From Desulfobulbaceae bacterium BRH_c16a (lineage in GTDB: Bacteria; Desulfobacterota; Desulfobulbia; Desulfobulbales; Desulfocapsaceae), in the NCBI GenBank assembly GCA_000961725.1, contig LADS01000039.1, forward strand, positions 62,001 to 126,000: a DNA stretch of 64,000 nucleotides, in the 5' to 3' direction. The notes under the pieces are model-generated. The model worked only from the letters and a program-made list of their open reading frames with translations, was not told the origin of the DNA and searched no databases. Position 1 is the stretch's first letter. Each line of letters starts with the position of its first letter. The translations under genes and the position numbers were made by a program. Positions 62,380-64,000 of the stretch are shown here, piece by piece.

Positions 62380-62985
62380 TTAAACAAATATTTCCGGAGA
62401 CAGTCTTTCCAGCTTTTCCCGTAAATCATCATCGAGAAGATGTTCGGCTGTGGTATAAGGAATCTGCTGACGGATAAGTAAGCCAAAGCTTTCCTTGAAA
62501 AAATCTTCCAGTATGGCGTGGACCTTCTTATTGGTTGAAAAGAAAAAGAGCGTAGAATCGGCAAGACTCCAACACAATTCGAAGATCGACGGGATCGGAA
62601 TAGCCTTGCGCATCAACTCTGTCCGGACCCGCTCCTTAATCTGAACCTTCATTGATCGGCTGAGTTTCGGTACCTGCTGCTCACGGCGAACCCTTTCCTC
62701 CTCCTTCTGGACAATTTTTTTCAAAATTGCAGGAGAAACCTTTCTTTCATCTATTCGAAGAGTCAAGGTGATATAATCACCGGCTACATACGAAGCATAC
62801 GCAAATTGTGAATCAAACATATTGAGAACAGACACCCAGCCGATGGAATACTCGTCATAGGTCTCGTCAATATCCTGAAAAGAAAAAGCTATTACCCTCT
62901 GTGCTATAAAATCAAGTGAATTTTCCGGCAATTCTCCCACTACCGAAAATCTCACAAAACTCGCCGAACCCTTTAAAAAACCCAT
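62380..62985 (-). CDS. RdgC-like recombination-associated protein (N-terminal type)
   Basis: A 201-residue protein similar to the first two-thirds of RdgC: ELPENSLDFIAQRVIAFSFQ, then EYSIGWVSVLNMF, a basic central helix ILKKIVQKEEERVRREQQVP with KLSRSMKVQIKERVRTELM, and FELCWSLADSTLFFFSTNKK. E. coli RdgC (303 residues) forms a ring around duplex DNA and restrains RecA. Here the protein is shorter and followed by a separate 182-residue gene. The frame is intact, so this is not a decayed gene. Confidence 0.75.
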   Translation of the reverse strand: MGFLKGSASFVRFSVVGELPENSLDFIAQRVIAFSFQDIDETYDEYSIGWVSVLNMFDSQFAYASYVAGDYITLTLRIDERKVSPAILKKIVQKEEERVRREQQVPKLSRSMKVQIKERVRTELMRKAIPIPSIFELCWSLADSTLFFFSTNKKVHAILEDFFKESFGLLIRQQIPYTTAEHLLDDDLREKLERLSPEIFV

Positions 62986-63245
62986 TAGTTAGCTACCGCT
63001 TGTATTGTTATCGAAAGATCCGGCCACTGCAGAATAATAGCTGCTGAAGCAGCAGTATCATTTTCTCCCCCGGATTCTGTTGCATCGACTCGTCACGACT
63101 CAGTTCTCATATAGCATTCCTTGGTAATGGTCTCAACTCTTTTATGGTAACGTCAATTGCTTTGCTCTCGGCCCGAAGGTTGCTCAGGGTATATACCTTG
63201 ACTCTTCCCCGAACAAATGATACAACAAAAAATGTCAAAAACATA

Positions 63246-63274
63246 TTGACACGTACTGACCGAGCTTGTATAAA
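63246..63274 (+). promoter_or_regulatory. Promoter of the tRNA-Lys/tRNA-Glu transcript
   Basis: TTGACA (63246-63251), 17-bp spacer, TATAAA (63269-63274): an almost ideal sigma-70 promoter 12 nt before tRNA-Lys. The region 62986-63245 upstream shows no gene. Confidence 0.8.
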
Positions 63275-63286
63275 GACTTGCTCCAA

Positions 63287-63362
63287 GGGTCGTTAACTCA
63301 GCCGGTAGAGTATCTGACTTTTAATCAGAGAGTCGCGCGTTCGAATCGCGCACGACCCACCA
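63287..63362 (+). tRNA. tRNA-Lys (TTT)
   Basis: A cloverleaf closes with acceptor arms GGGTCGT and ACGACCC, discriminator A and encoded CCA. The anticodon TTT is at 63320-63322 in loop CTTTTAA between stems TCTGA and TCAGA; the T-arm has GTTCGAATC. 76 nt. Confidence 0.97.
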
Positions 63363-63375
63363 AAAATATTTTTTT

Positions 63376-63453
63376 GTCCCCATCGTCTAGTCAGGTCCAG
63401 GACATCGGCCTTTCACGCCGACAACACCGGTTCAAATCCGGTTGGGGACGCCA
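63376..63453 (+). tRNA. tRNA-Glu (TTC)
   Basis: Acceptor arms GTCCCCA and TGGGGAC, discriminator G and encoded CCA. The anticodon TTC is at 63412-63414 in loop CTTTCAC between TCGGC and GCCGA; the T-arm has GGTTCAAATCC. It lies 13 nt after tRNA-Lys and is co-transcribed. Confidence 0.97.
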
Positions 63454-63461
63454 TTAATAAA

Positions 63462-63498
63462 GCGGGTAGTTAGATCTGATCTAGCTACCCGCTTTTTT
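63462..63498 (+). terminator. Intrinsic terminator of the tRNA operon
   Basis: A long stem, GCGGGTAGTTAGATC paired with GATCTAGCTACCCGC (one G-T pair), is followed by TTTTTTATT. It may serve both directions, since minE converges from the right. Confidence 0.9.
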
Positions 63499-63647
63499 AT
63501 TACCCAACCGTTTGAACCAAGCTTCCAGCCTTCAGCTATTTTCTCGCCTGGCCATGATCATTCATGTTCCTCCTTGTGAAATATGAACAATCCGGCCTCA
63601 GTTGTCCGGGGAAAAGTGTTCGCCGCCGATCACTTCCTGCTCTCCCC

Positions 63648-63938
63648 CTACTTCGTATTTGCTCGCCCCAATGTTGGAGGTACTGCTGGATTGGAAAGAG
63701 AAATATTAAGTTCGAGTATCTCGCACTCACCTTTTCTATCGACCGACAGTTTGATCTGATTTTCGTTGATTTGAATATATTTTCTCACCACCTCGAGAAT
63801 GTCTTGCTGGAGCCGTGGCAGGAAATCGGGAGTAGACGGACGCCGCCGCTCGTGCGAAACGATGATCTGGAGGCGCTCTTTTGCTATCGAGGCAGAGCTT
63901 GACCGTTTCGATCGGAATAAAAAATCAAATAATTTCAT
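63648..63938 (-). CDS. minE: Cell division topological specificity factor MinE
   Basis: A 96-residue protein: amphipathic N-terminal membrane-targeting helix MKLFDFLFRSKRSS, the MinD-binding part SIAKERLQIIVSHERRR, and a C-terminal dimerisation domain containing DILEVVRKYIQINENQIKLS and LELNISL. MinE makes the MinCD inhibitor oscillate so that division occurs at mid-cell. The ATG at 63938 fits the family. minD should lie immediately outside the right edge of the window, but it cannot be seen. The 149 nt between the terminator and minE hold nothing recognisable. Confidence 0.93.
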   Translation of the reverse strand: MKLFDFLFRSKRSSSASIAKERLQIIVSHERRRPSTPDFLPRLQQDILEVVRKYIQINENQIKLSVDRKGECEILELNISLSNPAVPPTLGRANTK

Positions 63939-64000
63939 AGTATCAAGTTCCAAACAAGCGGGAAAAAATACTTCTTCTGGGAACATCCATAAAACGGAAT

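Noticed and set aside
1..64000. CRISPR arrays
   Set aside because: No regularly spaced repeats of 25-40 bp were found on reading; the only direct repeats are the helicase copies and short motifs.

Overview
The window looks like a chromosomal segment of a Gram-negative, mostly anaerobic bacterium, most likely a deltaproteobacterium of the Desulfobacterota (Desulfobulbales-like). This is an inference from gene content: ferredoxin-linked 2-oxoacid oxidoreductase, remnants of a TRAP transporter, a short ThiC, a DUF2760/Hsp70/Hsp70 trio, NtrC-type regulators and an RdgC with a separate partner gene. Proteins were judged by eye from motifs; no database search was possible.

Left third (1-25.5 kb), accessory and scarred. 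Two almost identical 773-bp copies of the 3' end of a SNF2 helicase gene flank a Cpx-like envelope-stress module (Spy/CpxP-like lipoprotein, response regulator, sensor kinase) and a decayed IS200/RAYT-type element with perfect 16-bp terminal inverted repeats. The second helicase copy is cut off at the element. It converges on a complete type I Wadjet (JetABCD) operon, which is led by a conserved gene of unknown function. A HipBST tripartite toxin-antitoxin system with three operator-like palindromes follows. Next come an FMN reductase, a methyltransferase, fragments of a chemotaxis receptor and of an Hsp70 gene, the membrane-anchored DUF2760/Hsp70/Hsp70 operon, an SDR-DUF2867 protein, and the debris of a TRAP transporter locus (3' end of an NtrC-type regulator, broken dctP).

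Middle (25.8-45.4 kb), metabolism and signalling. A sigma-54 promoter precedes aspA, a dicarboxylate/amino-acid symporter gene and a tandem Asp/Glu racemase gene. Directly downstream lie a sensor kinase with a periplasmic solute-binding domain, its NtrC-type regulator and a free solute-binding protein. Together these form a plausible aspartate-sensing and aspartate-using regulon. Then follow a YajG-like lipoprotein, citrate synthase, a class II photolyase, a DMT transporter, a TPP-riboswitch-controlled thiC, an FAH-family hydrolase, a hybrid kinase and a TPR-methyltransferase.

Right (45.4-64 kb). On the minus strand runs a chain for oxidation of proline and glutamate: proline dehydrogenase, P5C dehydrogenase, 2-oxoacid:ferredoxin oxidoreductase (DABC), large NAD-glutamate dehydrogenase, a winged-helix protein and aconitase B. 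A divergent GntR/FadR-type regulator and palindromic sites stand at its head. Housekeeping genes follow (hemW, radC, gatB, rdgC and partner, tRNA-Lys, tRNA-Glu, minE). Two copies of a structured intergenic repeat of about 70 bp lie in front of gdh and gatB.
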